DNA of 64,000 bases, taken from NCBI GenBank assembly GCA_010645155.1, contig CM021321.1, positions 3,109,126-3,173,125 on the forward strand. Reading direction: 5' to 3'. The stretch comes from Tigriopus japonicus. Its lineage: Eukaryota; Arthropoda; Copepoda; Harpacticoida; Harpacticidae. How positions within the stretch are numbered: position 1 is the stretch's first letter; the number at the start of each line of letters is the position of its first letter. The notes below the pieces were generated by a model. That model saw nothing but the letters and a program-made list of their open reading frames with translations. It was not told where the DNA came from and did not search any database. The position numbers and the translations under genes were made by a program. This document shows positions 45,501-56,662 of this stretch, one piece after another.

Positions 45501-48500
45501 AAAGAAGGAAATGCATAAATTAAAATCTTCCCCCATGGAAAATGAGAGAAATGGCCTTTTTAGTTATGGCATGGTTTGAATCCATTTTCCTCCTTATCCA
45601 ATCATGAGAAGGGTGTCTCCTTTGTAACACATTTTTGGGCCCCAATGTGTCCTTGATATGGAGCAAAGCTTAATTTCGATTTTGCACATCATAGACAATT
45701 TATTGATTTAGAAGGCTTTGTTTATTGCAATCAAGAAAAGTTGAGAAATATAGGCGTCAATCTGCTATGATAACAATGATGAAGAGGAGCAAAATTTCCC
45801 TTGTGGATAGTGCTTCAAGTGCATTAATTTGCTTAGTTGTTGTTTTGATAATTCTAATGAAAGCCTTTCTGAGTTAAAATTACAAAAACTAAACTATAAA
45901 GTAAGGCAGTTTATTTATCATCAGAAATGGATTCACAATGGCAAACAATGCAATGCAAAAAAAGGAGATAGGAAAGTCATGGTGGTCAAGAAACAAGACT
46001 TGGAATGGAAAATGTTGAGGAATGAACTCAAAATCACAACTGAACAACATGACTCATATTCACATAGTTTTGTTACAGAACTTTTAGGACAACCTTTCAG
46101 ATGATTTTCATTGATGTGTTGGATACTGAGTGCACTGTGAAGATTTTTTTATGCATGGAAATTGTTTGTACACATGGCACATTAGATGAGTTTGATGCTC
46201 ATGCTCTCTTTGATGTACGTATAAGTGACATTTTGTCCACAGGCCTGTGATTTGGTCACTTTTAAAGCACACAATCAGCAAAAGAACTGATCAATGATCA
46301 CATTGTTCAGGCTTCAATAACTTGGATTCTTCAAAATCCTTTGTTATATGTTCTTCACTTGGTCATTAGTGCACTTTATCTCATGCACATTTTTGTTGGC
46401 ATGAAATACTTGGCCTAAAAAAAGTGGAAGGCCAACACAATATTGTTCATTTGGTGATTGCAATCTTGATGTGGAGGATTTCTTGCAAGAAAAAAGGGGT
46501 TTGCAGAATGATATTCAGGATTGCACACAATGACACATGATAAGCACATGATCAACGAGGAAATGACCAATCTACCACAATAACATCATCTCAGATGTAC
46601 CAAACTGATCCAAATTAATCACCAATAGATACAGGATGTAAAAGTCACTTTCACAAAGTAAACAAACATGCTGTGCCTTGAATATCCTTGTCTCTTCTTG
46701 TGATGAGGTAGTGATACTCATACATCAAATTAAACTCAAGTCAAGAAATTGGCCAAGGATCAGTTAATTACAAACATCATTACAGTTACAGTGAAAGGTA
46801 ATAATGTAAGGCCCTACATTCAGGAGATGCCCTTCTCATGATTTTAATCAAGGGGAAAAAGATTCAAAACACGTCATAACTAAAATGACAATTTCTGTCA
46901 TATTCCATGGGGGAAGATTTTAATTTTTGCATTTTCTTCTTCCGAAGACTTAAGCCATTGGTGTGGTACCACTGAAAGTGGAATGCCATTGAAATTAAAA
47001 AAATCTGGAAATAACTACCCGTGGAGGGACTTAAAATATGGATTTCAACCGTGCTCCAGTGCAATGAATATTTTCCGGAAATTATCAGTAATTTTGACAA
47101 TTTCAAATACAATATTTCCATTCCCAATTCAACCAGAATATTATCGTATAATATTTTTGGTTATATTCCCTTTTAACACTGCCTTTCCGATCAATAATAT
47201 TTTGGATGCTTTCAATACTACAAATTTGCAAAAATAGAATCAATTTGAATTGAATTAAAAATGCCTCACCCTGTACTTGTTGTAGCAGTAGGAAATATAA
47301 ATTCAACATGGAAACGAACTCACCACTTTGGCCATGGTTCAGATACTTAATGGCTATAGATCTTGACATGACGCAAGAGTCTCGATTCCGGAACCACATT
47401 TGTGCCCATAATCGATCAACCTGAAAGAAATGCTGCAGGAAAAGAAAACGTTGAACGGATGTTTTGAACAAAGAATATTAGACCTTACCCTACGTCCAAA
47501 AATCACTCGTATCAATGGTGGATTAACTCAAGAGTCATAGTAAACTCCTAATAAGTATATAGTGTTATTAACTAAATCCATCCTTTGCCAGTAAGTGTTT
47601 GAAAACTTTATGTTTTTGATCTTGGGCAATTGGGAACATTGGAGGTCGCTTGGCTTCGAAAAAAGACACGTCTTGTGTCCTGATTGTGTGAGGATTTCAA
47701 TGGGAGCATAGCGATATAACCCAATTTCATGCTCCTTTGACACTTGAGAATCAGTCAAATCTTGACGAGGTATTTCTGTTTTCTCAAGTTTTGAGCTCTT
47801 GAGCATCAATGTTCCACTTTTCGTTTCCCAATACGAGTTGAATTGGTAAGAGACGTTGAGTAAAATAACCACAACGTAAACACGAAACGCATGGTTAGAA
47901 AATTTAAGAAAAGATCGCATTGATATGGTTTTTTTCACGTTTCACCTTTTTAAGTGTTTTAGAGAAAGTGATCTGAAGTGTTTGATTTCGCACAAATGTT
48001 TTTAGTTAAAATATTTTGCAATTGCAGATCACAAGAGGGAAATTTCACCACATTTTGTCGACTCAAAAGCTGATCGTAATCGCCGTTTTGGAGCAGAATA
48101 AAATTGGAGAGCTCTCGCCTGAAATGGAGGACTTCAAGGAAATGGTCTTGAACGTGATCATGAGGAGAAAGGATAAGTATGTGAGCCGTGAATATTGATT
48201 AGATGCATCCATCCATCCACCCACGAAGTCTAGTTTGGCTGGACAAAAAAAAGAGGAAAAGAAATGTTCAAACTTGACAGACACAAAAATGGTCAATGTT
48301 CTCGTTTTGGCCATTTGAATTTGAACGGAATTCTGAAGAAGATATTTTTGAACCCTTTTTGGTGACCATCTTCTTTTTTAAGGAGGACTTAAAGTGTGAA
48401 ATTATCAACTCTAGTAGTAGTAGAATTTGAAAGAAAAGCCAAATTGAAGAAGCCTGTTTTAGGTAGACAAAAGATATAAGGTCATATGCTTTGTGATTGG

Positions 48501-51500
48501 AGATTCATGCTTGAAGCATACTTCATCAATTGACTTCAGCCCTTTTTGAGAGTATTTACCGTTTTCAAGCTTCTAAAAGACGGCCTATGAATGTCAGCCT
48601 CTACGTGATAGATGTTTAACCAAAAATATGGTTAGAAATGCTCTAACAGGCTTAAAGTATGCTTGGAATCAGTAATGGAAGCATGCTTGTAGCGTGTCTT
48701 CGTGCAGCAGACAAAACATATGAGCTATATTTGCTTCGAAACAAATATTTTGTAATAAAAATGACGTAACTCACCCAAACTACGCCTAAAAAAACATTTT
48801 TTTCCTTGAGAGCGCATTAAAATTGCTGAAATTCTTCAAACGAAAAAAGTTATATGTATACACTATTTTTTAAGTTATTCAAACCCCAAATTAACTTCAT
48901 TGTCTATTTTTTATGGCACGATTTGCCATTAAATATTTAGGGACTTCAATGCAAAACAACTTTGTATTACCTGATACGGAAATCTTAGTTTGACTTGGGA
49001 AGGGAGTACTGAGGGAATACAAAAATTGTAATGATAATTTGTTATGATAAATGATAATTGCATGGAAACTGATGTGTTTCGAGTTGAATTTTTGGTACAA
49101 TTTTGCCAATTAGGTTTGTAGGGTCAAAAATCTGACCACAACTAAACTTTTCAACAAGCAATAGACCTTATCTACCATATAATAAGGCAGCAATGCAAAC
49201 TCGAAATCCATTTTTATAACTATCGATGGAGCTCGAAATCGAACTAGTTCGAGGGATGCCAAATTGGTCCCTGTTTAGGTCTATTCAAAAAGGTCATCCA
49301 ACCTACCCTTTTTAACAACGATAAACTTCCGAGTCAAAACTTGCAGCACCCCTGGTTCGAAACACATCACTAGAAGGGAGTGAGGGTGCTCGCAAGAAAA
49401 CCTCAGTACAATTATATAGTGATGGACCGAAAGGCCTCATAACCGAAACCGAAAGTTTCGGCCGAAAGAGGGCTTAACCGAAACCGAAACCGAAAGCAGC
49501 TGATTACAAAATTGTTCAAATGCAAAATCTGCCCTAAAAATTAGAATGCTCATGTGTTCGATGTTGGGTAGTCGCAAATTTTGAAAAATCGGAAAACTTA
49601 AATTTCAGAGGTTTTTGGACCATTTTTTTGATTTTGTTGTCAAACTCCATTTTACATAGTGCTTGTCTGCTGTCGGTTTCGGTAGGCATAACCGAAACCG
49701 AAACCGAAATTTCGGCCGAAAGCGCTTTCGGTCCATCACTAGTACAATAATATATTATGATCACTTGATTGTCGGTAACTGAAAGTCCTGGCAATGGGAA
49801 GAAAGCGATTGGAACTGAAATAATGTCAAAACCAATTTTCTGTTTTTTAACGGATTTTGAAGTGATATACAGAATGTCAATCCATGTAAATGTCAAGTGA
49901 TTGAATCCGGTGTTGTGCTGTATTCCGTCACTAGATGTCAGGGTTGTTGTAAAACTCGAGGGTCTATTGCTAATCATTTTCTTCTCTTCTTCAAAACTTT
50001 GAGATGGTAATTGTCGTTTTATAACGAATCACAAGACCGCCTTTTGAACCTCATCCTTGACGAACAAAAGTCAACAAAAGTGACTATTGAAAATAAGATC
50101 TGGGAAAGGATGATGTTTTTGCTAGTTAGTCGTCAAGTTCTCCATAAAAACACGCTTTCCCATCCACAATTACTTCAGTTGTTCTTGAATAACGTCTTAT
50201 TCCTGTTAAAACTTGAAGTCAAAATGTCAAAGTTTCTTTCCAAAGAAAACATTTTTAAAAACAAAATTCTCCCGTTGCAGACGTCTTTTGCAAAGTAAGT
50301 TATCATTCACGTAACTATCAAGCTAAGTTTGCTCGTCTAGATTCCAGTCAAAGTTCCAATTTGGATGGACCGGTTCCCCCGAAATTGCCAATTCCGTTGC
50401 CATGGAGACCCTCTCCATTCCCAATTTGCTGGTCGTCAATTCTTCGTCATACCAACATTACTTACCCGATGACGATCCTACGAAATTGACCGAGGAGGCC
50501 ATTGAAATTTTCCTCGATGGCATTTTAGACGGAGGTGTGCCCGTCTATGGAGGAGCTTCGTACACGGTCAGGTGAGAAAATTGCCAATCCACCCACTCTA
50601 GATCACAGAGTACCATAGAGGGGAGATGTCAGAGAAAGCAGTCCGTGAAATTTATTAGCAACAGCAAGGGTGATTCAGCATCAGCAACTAATTATTCATG
50701 TACCACTTTATTCACCAACAATTTTATTGTGATCTTCCAATTAAATGGGCAAGTTCTTTATGATTTTATTATTTGGAAAGAATTGCTTTTTTACGCAATT
50801 TCTGACAAGTTCAGTTGCAAACGAGGTGGGCAAGATACCCTCTCTATCCTCCTCTTTGCTTGAAGTTTGTACTTGGTCATCTGTTCATCATGAACTCTAC
50901 TGAGCAAGGAGGAAAATTGATTGTTAAACTTGAGTGAATAGATTAAAGAATTTTTTGGTGATGGATCAAATTTTACATGAAGCTAAATTTTCAAATGATA
51001 GATAAATACCTCCCCTACACAAAAATTTAAATTCCTTTTAGCTACTATTTCATTTCAAAGCGGAAGAAATTCATTATGTTCCTTGTTGGGAAATGCGGAA
51101 AAGGAATAGTTGAAAAGAAGAGTTTGATATTTTAGCAAAGAGAAGGGGTTTGGACGTTTTCCTCTCTTAGATCATTTTTGACTATTTTTTCTTGAATTAC
51201 CGGGTGCGGCAAAAAGTGTTTACACTTTTAATCTGAAAGTTCATCAAGATATCTTTGGGCAAACAGTCGTACAGCATGAGTAAGACATTAAACCTAATCA
51301 TTAGGGCTGAATATTTTAGGTTTTACATAAAAACCTAGGTTTTAACCTAAAACGCCTTTTTTGGGCAATTTTTACCTAAAAATAAGTTTCCAACCTAAAA
51401 TTAACTTTTTTCTCGCATTTTTCAGGAAATTTTTACCTAAAACTAAGTTTTCAACCTAAAATTAACTTTTTTCTCACCCTAAAGTCATTTGACTACGCCC

Positions 51501-53943
51501 ACTTGAAAATTACCCCAGTGTCTTTAAAACAAAAAAAAAGGAAGAAAGTAGAAGAGTGGGAGCCACAATGTTTTTCATCTCAACAACATACCGAATTAGC
51601 TTTATCAGGTGGTTTCAGGCCGACATTTTGCCAATTAAGGGCGCTCACTGTCATTTTTTGAAGTTATATTTTTCTCTCGTCTCGTTTTCAGTCATTTCAT
51701 CTCGTTTTTAGGGCGCAAATTTTCAATTTCTTTTTTTTAAGTCGAAAATTTTTTAAACTCGTTTTTAGGTCAAAAATTTCTGAACTCGTTTTAAGGTCAA
51801 AAATTTCTGAACTCGTTTTAAGGTCAAAAATTTCTGAACTCGTTTTAAGGTCAAAAATTTCCGATCTCCGTGTTTAGGTCGACAATTTTCGGTCTCATTT
51901 TAGGTCAAAAATTGCCGATCTCCTTTTTTGGGTCGACAATTTTTGATCTGGGTTTTTTGGTCGCATTTTTGCCACTTTCTGCCATATTCTACCGCTTAAC
52001 AAATTTCACTGGCACAAACTTTTCTATACTGGCATTTTCCCCCACTGCCAAATAAAATTTTCATTGCCTTTGTCTCTGCTCAACTGCTTTTACTCTTGCC
52101 AAGAGTAAAGTGCTGAAAAACAATAGATAAAAGGCAAAATTTGGTCTGAAAAGCCACTGTAAAAGGTGTAATCTATTCAACCTAAAAAAAACCTAAAACG
52201 TAGTTTTGGGCAACCTAATTATGTCATAATTTGCCCAAAAAGTTAACCTAAAATATTCAGCCCTACTAATCATTATGATGTAATGGCTCTTGAAGTCATA
52301 GATTTACCCGTCCCTTTGCCAACAATGATGGCCTCTAGGCAGCTACAGAAAGCCCTGCATCCTAATGCTGGCTGACAGATAGCTTGAGGACATCAATGTT
52401 TGGGTGGCAGACACTGCAGGCCTTGGACTTGCACCCAAAAAGTATGGTTAGTAAATGAGTGGTATGCACAAGTTCTTTGGCCAAAAGGGATTTTTTTTAA
52501 TGTGTGGAGGTGCCCCATTGTGCTAAAACACCACATTCATGTCCCAGTAGTTGCCCTAGACCCATGGCAATCACTTTCCAAGATGTGCTTGTGATCAGCC
52601 GCTCTTAGCCTGCAACTGACTGGCAACCAGATGAGGGGTGAGGGGGCACCTTTCCTGTCTAAGGCTACAAAAGCCAGGGACATGACAGATTCAGGATAGT
52701 ATGTAGTGCTGAGAGTCCAGTCAGACTTGTGAACCCTTTTCAATTGCTTTGCAATATATGTCAAGGTTTTGACAATATCCAAACATGCAAAATTTATTGA
52801 TCACATTTAGATGATACTATCTCTTATTCTTGGACACTTAGAAAGCTCAACAACTTGTAGTTTCCTTTAGATTATATTTACATGTGGACTTCCACAGCCA
52901 TCATTTGTTTTGCAAAACCAGTGTTCAGATTTTTTTGCCGCACCCGGTAGGCCAGGATTTTTTTTTTTTTTTACTTTTTCCGCTCACGACCCATAATCTA
53001 TTCATTTCGAAAAATGAAACGAGAAAAAAATATACTCATCCACGTCCAAGTTTGGGACATATCCTCTAGATTTGGCTTTTGACAAACCAGTGTTAATAGG
53101 CCTCGTTGACCTACCTCCAACATTCAGGGCCGTTTTATGAACGTCTTGCCATAAAAAAATTTCCGAAGGGTTTCTTGACGTCATTAAATAGCAAGTGTTC
53201 CTCTAAGGAGGGTCACAGGGTTCCTTGGTTCGAATCCCAAGAGTGAGTTCAAGCATTAATTCCTACTTTTGACCATCACTTCTTGCATTCGTAACAAAAA
53301 GTGTGGTTAGTGAAACAACATAGGCCGCCTGTTAACGCACTTAATTCAAAAGCAAGAGTATACCAAAATCAAGTCGAATTAGCATTCGTTGAGTAGATAC
53401 TCTCCCTAGCTGCTGCGTTTCAAGCACAGAGGTTGTCACGAGTATATACTCGAGGCCGGTTAATCTGACTTGATTTTGGTTTGCTCTCGCTTTTGAATTA
53501 GGTGCGTTAACATGCGACCTAAATATGGTTGAATCGGAATTAAAAAGTGCAGTCAAAGTTGGATAAATTCCAAAAAATGTTTCCCTTCAGTAGCTGCAGT
53601 ATTCTTAAATCAAGAGACGGTATGTACTGAATGAATGTACTTACACTAACATCTATTCTTATATCATCCTGACTGTTGCGACGACCTAAGCATCATTCCC
53701 TTAAAAGCTTTTTTATCGCCAACTCTGGATGTTTTGCAACGGTTAGCTCATCAATAGAATTGCGTTTTAGGTTATATCGGGCTTACTACGAGGCCAAAAC
53801 GAGTGTTATAGAGATGTGGAAAGGTAATCCAGCCTTGACGGCAGTTCTTTTTGGATTGCCCATGGGATTCTTCTCGCTCATTTGCTATTCCATCTGTTGT
53901 GCTGACATCATGGATGCCGAAGAAGAAGATGACGAGGATGAAG
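36541..53943 (+). CDS. TMX3: Thioredoxin-related transmembrane protein 3 (TMX3), 5' incomplete
   Basis: TMX3 is an ER membrane protein disulfide isomerase. Exons recognised are 36541-36665, 37060-37223, 37860-38043, 38105-38182, 40609-40675, 40841-41016, 48028-48176, 50341-50571 and 53771-53943; phases agree throughout. The first exon, with the ATG, is missing. The visible part starts with a hydrophobic signal sequence (LWFTFGLALLFISNG). The thioredoxin active site FYAPWCGHCKKLEP follows, then FGIRGYPTV, and later FQFGW. A membrane helix near the end (LTAVLFGLPMGFFSLICYSI) matches human TMX3, and then comes an acidic tail. Exon 6 carries an unusual acidic, proline-rich insert (residues such as EIPDNESPTIPGPTEP). 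With a candidate terminal exon at 59451-59476 the recognised part is 456 residues (human 454); without it, exon 9 reads on to a TGA at 53994-53996. Intron 6 hosts an antisense nested gene. Confidence 0.93.
39862..40267. mobile_element. Inverted-repeat MITE in TMX3 intron 4
   Basis: The left arm (about 39865-39950) and right arm (about 40180-40267) are inverted copies. They share GCCATC(T/A)AGTG, CACCTCGCAC-like and CATGTATTTGCAGAT words, and GGTCATACATC. Arms are about 85 bp with roughly 20 percent mismatch by eye. Exact ends and target duplication are unclear. Confidence 0.55.
41851..41948. repeat. Long near-perfect hairpin in TMX3 intron 6
   Basis: The 40-base arms 41851-41890 and 41910-41948 are reverse complements apart from a few central bases. 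They contain AGGCTAGTTTTTTAG and AAGATCGATCTCAAGATCG. The loop is about 19 bases. It may be a small MITE or a structured transcript. Confidence 0.8.
41957..41991. repeat. Second adjacent hairpin
   Basis: GAGGGATTACCACGC (41957-41971) pairs with GCGTGGCAATCCCTC (41977-41991) with one mismatch and a five-base loop. It starts only eight bases after the previous hairpin and is GC-rich in an AT-rich intron. Confidence 0.8.
43014..43311. mobile_element. hAT-like MITE, same family ends as 15937-16644
   Basis: The left end is TAGTGTTGTGAAATCTGGGC and the right end, on the other strand, is TAGTGATGTGACTTGGGCGC. Flanks GTAATCGC (43006-43013) and ATAATTGC (43312-43319) agree at 6 of 8 positions, consistent with an aged 8-bp target duplication. 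Confidence 0.6.
43466..47938 (-). pseudogene. Glycosyltransferase family 92 (DUF23) gene, two disabling lesions
   Basis: GT92 enzymes are Golgi type II membrane galactosyltransferases in worms and other invertebrates. Minus-strand exons are 47938-47489, 47420-47324, 44938-44758, 44658-44334 and 44070-43466. All junctions are GT-AG and their phases fit. Exon 1 encodes a signal anchor (FRVYVVVILLNVSYQF) and the family YYD motif. Later exons encode VPLMVSLVESECDRAS-TNLL, LIEWIEMNLALGVSKILMYV, HDCLYRHMY and the metal-binding LALLDVDEIIMP. Lesion 1 is a TGA at 47528-47530 directly after YYDS, where an arginine codon (CGA) would be usual. Lesion 2 is a frame change near 43978-43990: the frame ends in TAG after VVLDN, but the next frame continues with a plausible GT92 C-terminus to a TAA at 43466. 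The last exon is one base short of being in frame. The gene lies wholly within TMX3 intron 6 on the opposite strand. Confidence 0.85.
45420..47023. mobile_element. DNA transposon with long inverted ends in a GT92 intron
   Basis: The left end (about 45420-45592) and right end (about 46858-47023) are inverted copies about 165 bp long, both starting CACGGGTAGTTATTT. They share ATTTCAATGGCATTCCA, CAGTGGTACCACACCA and TTAAAATCTTCCCCCATGG. GAGG precedes the left end and follows the right end, a possible 4-bp target duplication. The 1.27-kb interior contains a 91-codon frame (45829-46104) that I do not recognise, so it appears non-autonomous or decayed. Confidence 0.8.
49417..49741. mobile_element. 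hAT-like MITE rich in ACCGAA repeats
   Basis: The ends are TAGTGATGGACCGAAAG and its complement CTTTCGGTCCATCACTA. Next to each end lie runs of ACCGAA and a TTTCGGCCGAAA palindrome. The element is bordered by GTACAATTATA (49406-49416) and GTACAATAATA (49742-49752), 10 of 11 identical. It is in TMX3 intron 7. Confidence 0.8.
51302..52265. mobile_element. hAT-like non-autonomous element nested in the mariner
   Basis: The inverted ends are TAGGGCTGAATATTTTAGGT at the left and its complement at the right. The 8-bp sequence CTAATCAT lies exactly outside both ends (51294-51301 and 52266-52273), a perfect hAT-type target duplication. Inner sequence repeats AACCTAAAA words and holds an array of about 27-bp units. 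No transposase is seen. Confidence 0.85.
51739..51965. repeat. Minisatellite, about 27-bp unit, eight copies
   Basis: Units follow the pattern GGTCAAAAATTTCTGAACTC plus GTTTTAA. Three units are nearly identical; flanking ones vary (GTCGACAATTTTCGG...). The array lies inside the hAT-like element. Confidence 0.85.
53189..53240 (+). repeat. Possible tRNA-related SINE remnant
   Basis: A good B-box GGTTCGAATCC (53227-53237) is preceded at about 26 bp by TAGCAAGTGTTCC, a weak A-box. The spacing is a little short for a tRNA. No cloverleaf is visible. Confidence 0.3.
53322..53520. mobile_element. Palindromic MITE in TMX3 intron 8
   Basis: The ends are inverted: AGGCCGCCTGTTAACGCAC at the left and GTGCGTTAACATGCGACCT at the right. 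Inside them AATTCAAAAGC pairs with GCTTTTGAATT, and CCAAAATCAAGTC pairs with GACTTGATTTTGG. Arms are about 60 bp. TA at the outermost base pair on both sides may be the target duplication. Confidence 0.75.
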
Positions 53944-54924
53944 GTGAGGAAAAACACTTATCAAACACTACGTATGTTTATGTTCGAACATCTTGAACCT
54001 AGTAGTTAATGGCTCAATTGGTCTCTCAACTTATCAGTTAGGTAACTGGAAACTTTCGCTGAAAGAAATCAAGAGAGACAGTTTCAAGAAACCCCACTTG
54101 ATGGAGTTCATCTGCAATGTTTTTCCTCCTTTATCCTTTTGACAAGTGACTGTCTGAAAGCTTTTGAGTTGGCTTTGGGAGGGATTAGTTTCAGATACTT
54201 AGGATATGCTTGAAAAACAAATAACGAAAGGAAGATGCGTTTTTTGCCTTTCACCATTTCTACTGTCTAGCATCAAAATTGGCTTCCAATACATTTCTCG
54301 AATACGTTGGTTAGATCAAAAGAAAAAAACAATACATGAGACAGATGCGCTGGAATGAAAGTAAAATTTGATATGCAACAAAGAACAGGGATAACGGTTT
54401 ATTTCCCTATGATGAACGTCATAATTGTACAAAAAGAATCGTTAAAGGATGCTGAAAGTTCGGGGAAGAAAGAGCCCTTATTGAAACCGATACATCAAAA
54501 ACCTTCAATTGGAAATTGCCGAGAATGGACCGATCAAATAGAATTGCTCAGAACTCGATGAACATTTCAAAATAGAACAGAAATGTTAACGCTGAAATAA
54601 TTGAGATAGTTCTACGAGTCATTAAAAGGCATTAACACTTGTTTAAAGAAGAAAATCACGAACACTTTTAAATGTTCATTTTCGGAATTCTTCAATTAAA
54701 AGATTGAAGTGCTTGAAATGCCAAAGGTTTAATTTATTAAATTAATTAACAAAGGTAGTAAGAATTGTTATTTGAGTTATTTAATATTTAGTGTTACATC
54801 GGATAAAAACCCGCCCGGGCTTTTCGGGTTTTTCGTTTTTGGGTGAAATGTGTATTTCGGGTTTATTTCTCTCATATAAATTATTTGTACAACTGAATTT
54901 CGATCATATCTTTCACGCAGGAAA

Positions 54925-55075
54925 ATATGAAGTACAAAAGACACAACCAAAAAACAAGCTATAACCAAAAAGCGAGAAATCATTTTGAAAAAAAAAATGA
55001 ACAGTGGTTTGCTGAAATGATTTCTCACATTTTCGATCGTGCTTGTTATTTGGTTGTGTCTATTGTGCTTCATTA
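54925..55075. repeat. Imperfect hairpin, about 60-bp arms
   Basis: The left arm carries ATGAAGTACAAAAGACACAA, CCAAAAAACAAGC and GAGAAATCATTTT. The right arm carries the inverted counterparts AAATGATTTCTC, GCTTGTTATTTGG and TTGTGTCTATTGTGCTTCAT. It is likely a MITE remnant. Confidence 0.6.
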
Positions 55076-56617
55076 TTCTTATCATGGATTCCAGACATCA
55101 TTGGTCATATTCTAACTGGATGTAAATATGTGTCTTGAAAATATTTAGGGCAAATAATATTACTTAAAAATTAAGGCAAAAAACTCGACACCCCTGCCCG
55201 AAAAAAACACACAGGCGAGATTTCTTTGATGGGAGGTAGGTCTTTCAAAATTTTCCAATACTTCTAGATAAAGTTTTTTAAATGATTTAAAATGTTTTGA
55301 AAATGGAAAAAACAGTTAAGAACTTAAAATCTTACGTAAGATTTATTCATCTTGCCCATATTTTTGAATTTGCAAATTCGATTGAACTATTCCGGTGGAG
55401 TTTCTCTGGCAAAGTTAAGTTTTATTGTTGAAAGCTCAAAAAATATGTTTTAGGCAAATTTTGTAAGATTCGTTCGTGAGCATCCCAGTACCGGACATGG
55501 TTTGTTGTTCCACTTATGAATCACCCTGTATATTAGCGATGTACAGAGACGTGCAGTGTTATCTAAACAAAGGCTAATGAAAAATGTAAGAAATTTCAGG
55601 TTCTTCTTGGATTGAGATCTAGTCCAAAAAGCTAGAGGCCATCATGACCTTGGTCAAAAATAACCTGCACATTTTCGTGAGGCACAATATGGAGCCTCCC
55701 TTTAATAATAAACTTGATCCATTAGGTTTCTAGTTGCAATTTAAATTATGCACGAACCTCAAGAGCATCTCACACAATAGTTTTAAAAAACTCCAATCCT
55801 CCATTAAGGGAAGCATGCTAAATTTCAAATAGGCCGAGGTTTCATCAACTGACCGGGAAGTCATATTTTTTAATTGGCTTCATTCGCAAAAGAATAACTT
55901 TTGACAAACCCTTTTCCAGAACCTAATTTAATGTACTTACACGTAGCAATAAAAGCTCAAGATTTTGCTTGGATACGGCTGACCAATCATATTATAGTCC
56001 AGTTCTTTTCAATACTAAGTCAGACATAAGATCCTTTGAGAGGAATGAACATCCTTCATGTTTGATTCATCGCCCTTTTTGAGAAAAGGCTTGAAGAAAT
56101 GAAGGTCTCATTAACGGTCAATTGTCTTGCAACAGAAGTACCTTCTTACATGCTAAGATTCGAGTTTTGAAACGTGGACAACAAAAAATGGGAATGGAAA
56201 ATTGATTGACTTAATACGTGGAGTATCCAGACAATAGGTAGAATGAGCTTGTAACTCGTTAACATGTGGGATTTTGATACGTTAGTTCATAAAACAAAAT
56301 CACGATTTATTATCATTCACAGATATTATTTTCCATGTTTTGTTTAACCTTATGATTTGATTAGACAAGATATGTTGGGCGACCCCTGAACGTTTTAAAA
56401 ATCGAAAAAAAAATTCTATTTAAAAATAAACTTTAAGACAACAAACTTTTGCCTTAAAATGAGACATATATTTGGCCAAATTTGGTATTTTAATGTCAAA
56501 AAGTGACATTTTTTAGGCGAGGAATTAGTGATTGGCAACTTTTGTCGCATTGAGTGCAACGGTTAAAGGACAACTTATGTACTATGATTATTCTCGAGCA
56601 TGAATATTTATATTATA

Positions 56618-56662
56618 ATTTGGAATACTCAAACCATTTGAATTAATACACTCAACATCTGG
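56618..56662. mobile_element. Fragment of the AGCCCG-ended MITE family
   Basis: ATACTCAAACCATTTGAATT followed by AATACACTCAACATCTGGGG resembles the right end of the element at 61571-61769. Only this end is present. Confidence 0.4.

Larger units (their letters stand above)
51200..52947 (-). mobile_element. Decayed mariner-like transposon, host of a nested hAT
   Basis: The terminal inverted repeat is CCGGGTGCGGCAAAAA at the left and TTTTTGCCGCACCCGG at the right, with TA on both outer sides. Minus-strand remnants of a mariner transposase can be read in broken frames. Around 52590-52720 there is VMSLAFVALDRKG and PLIWLP; around 52480-52530 there is NGAPPH followed by a PFWPKNL-like segment, matching the mariner DGAPPH...FWP region. 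Frames are interrupted, so it is inactive. It sits in TMX3 intron 8. Confidence 0.75.
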
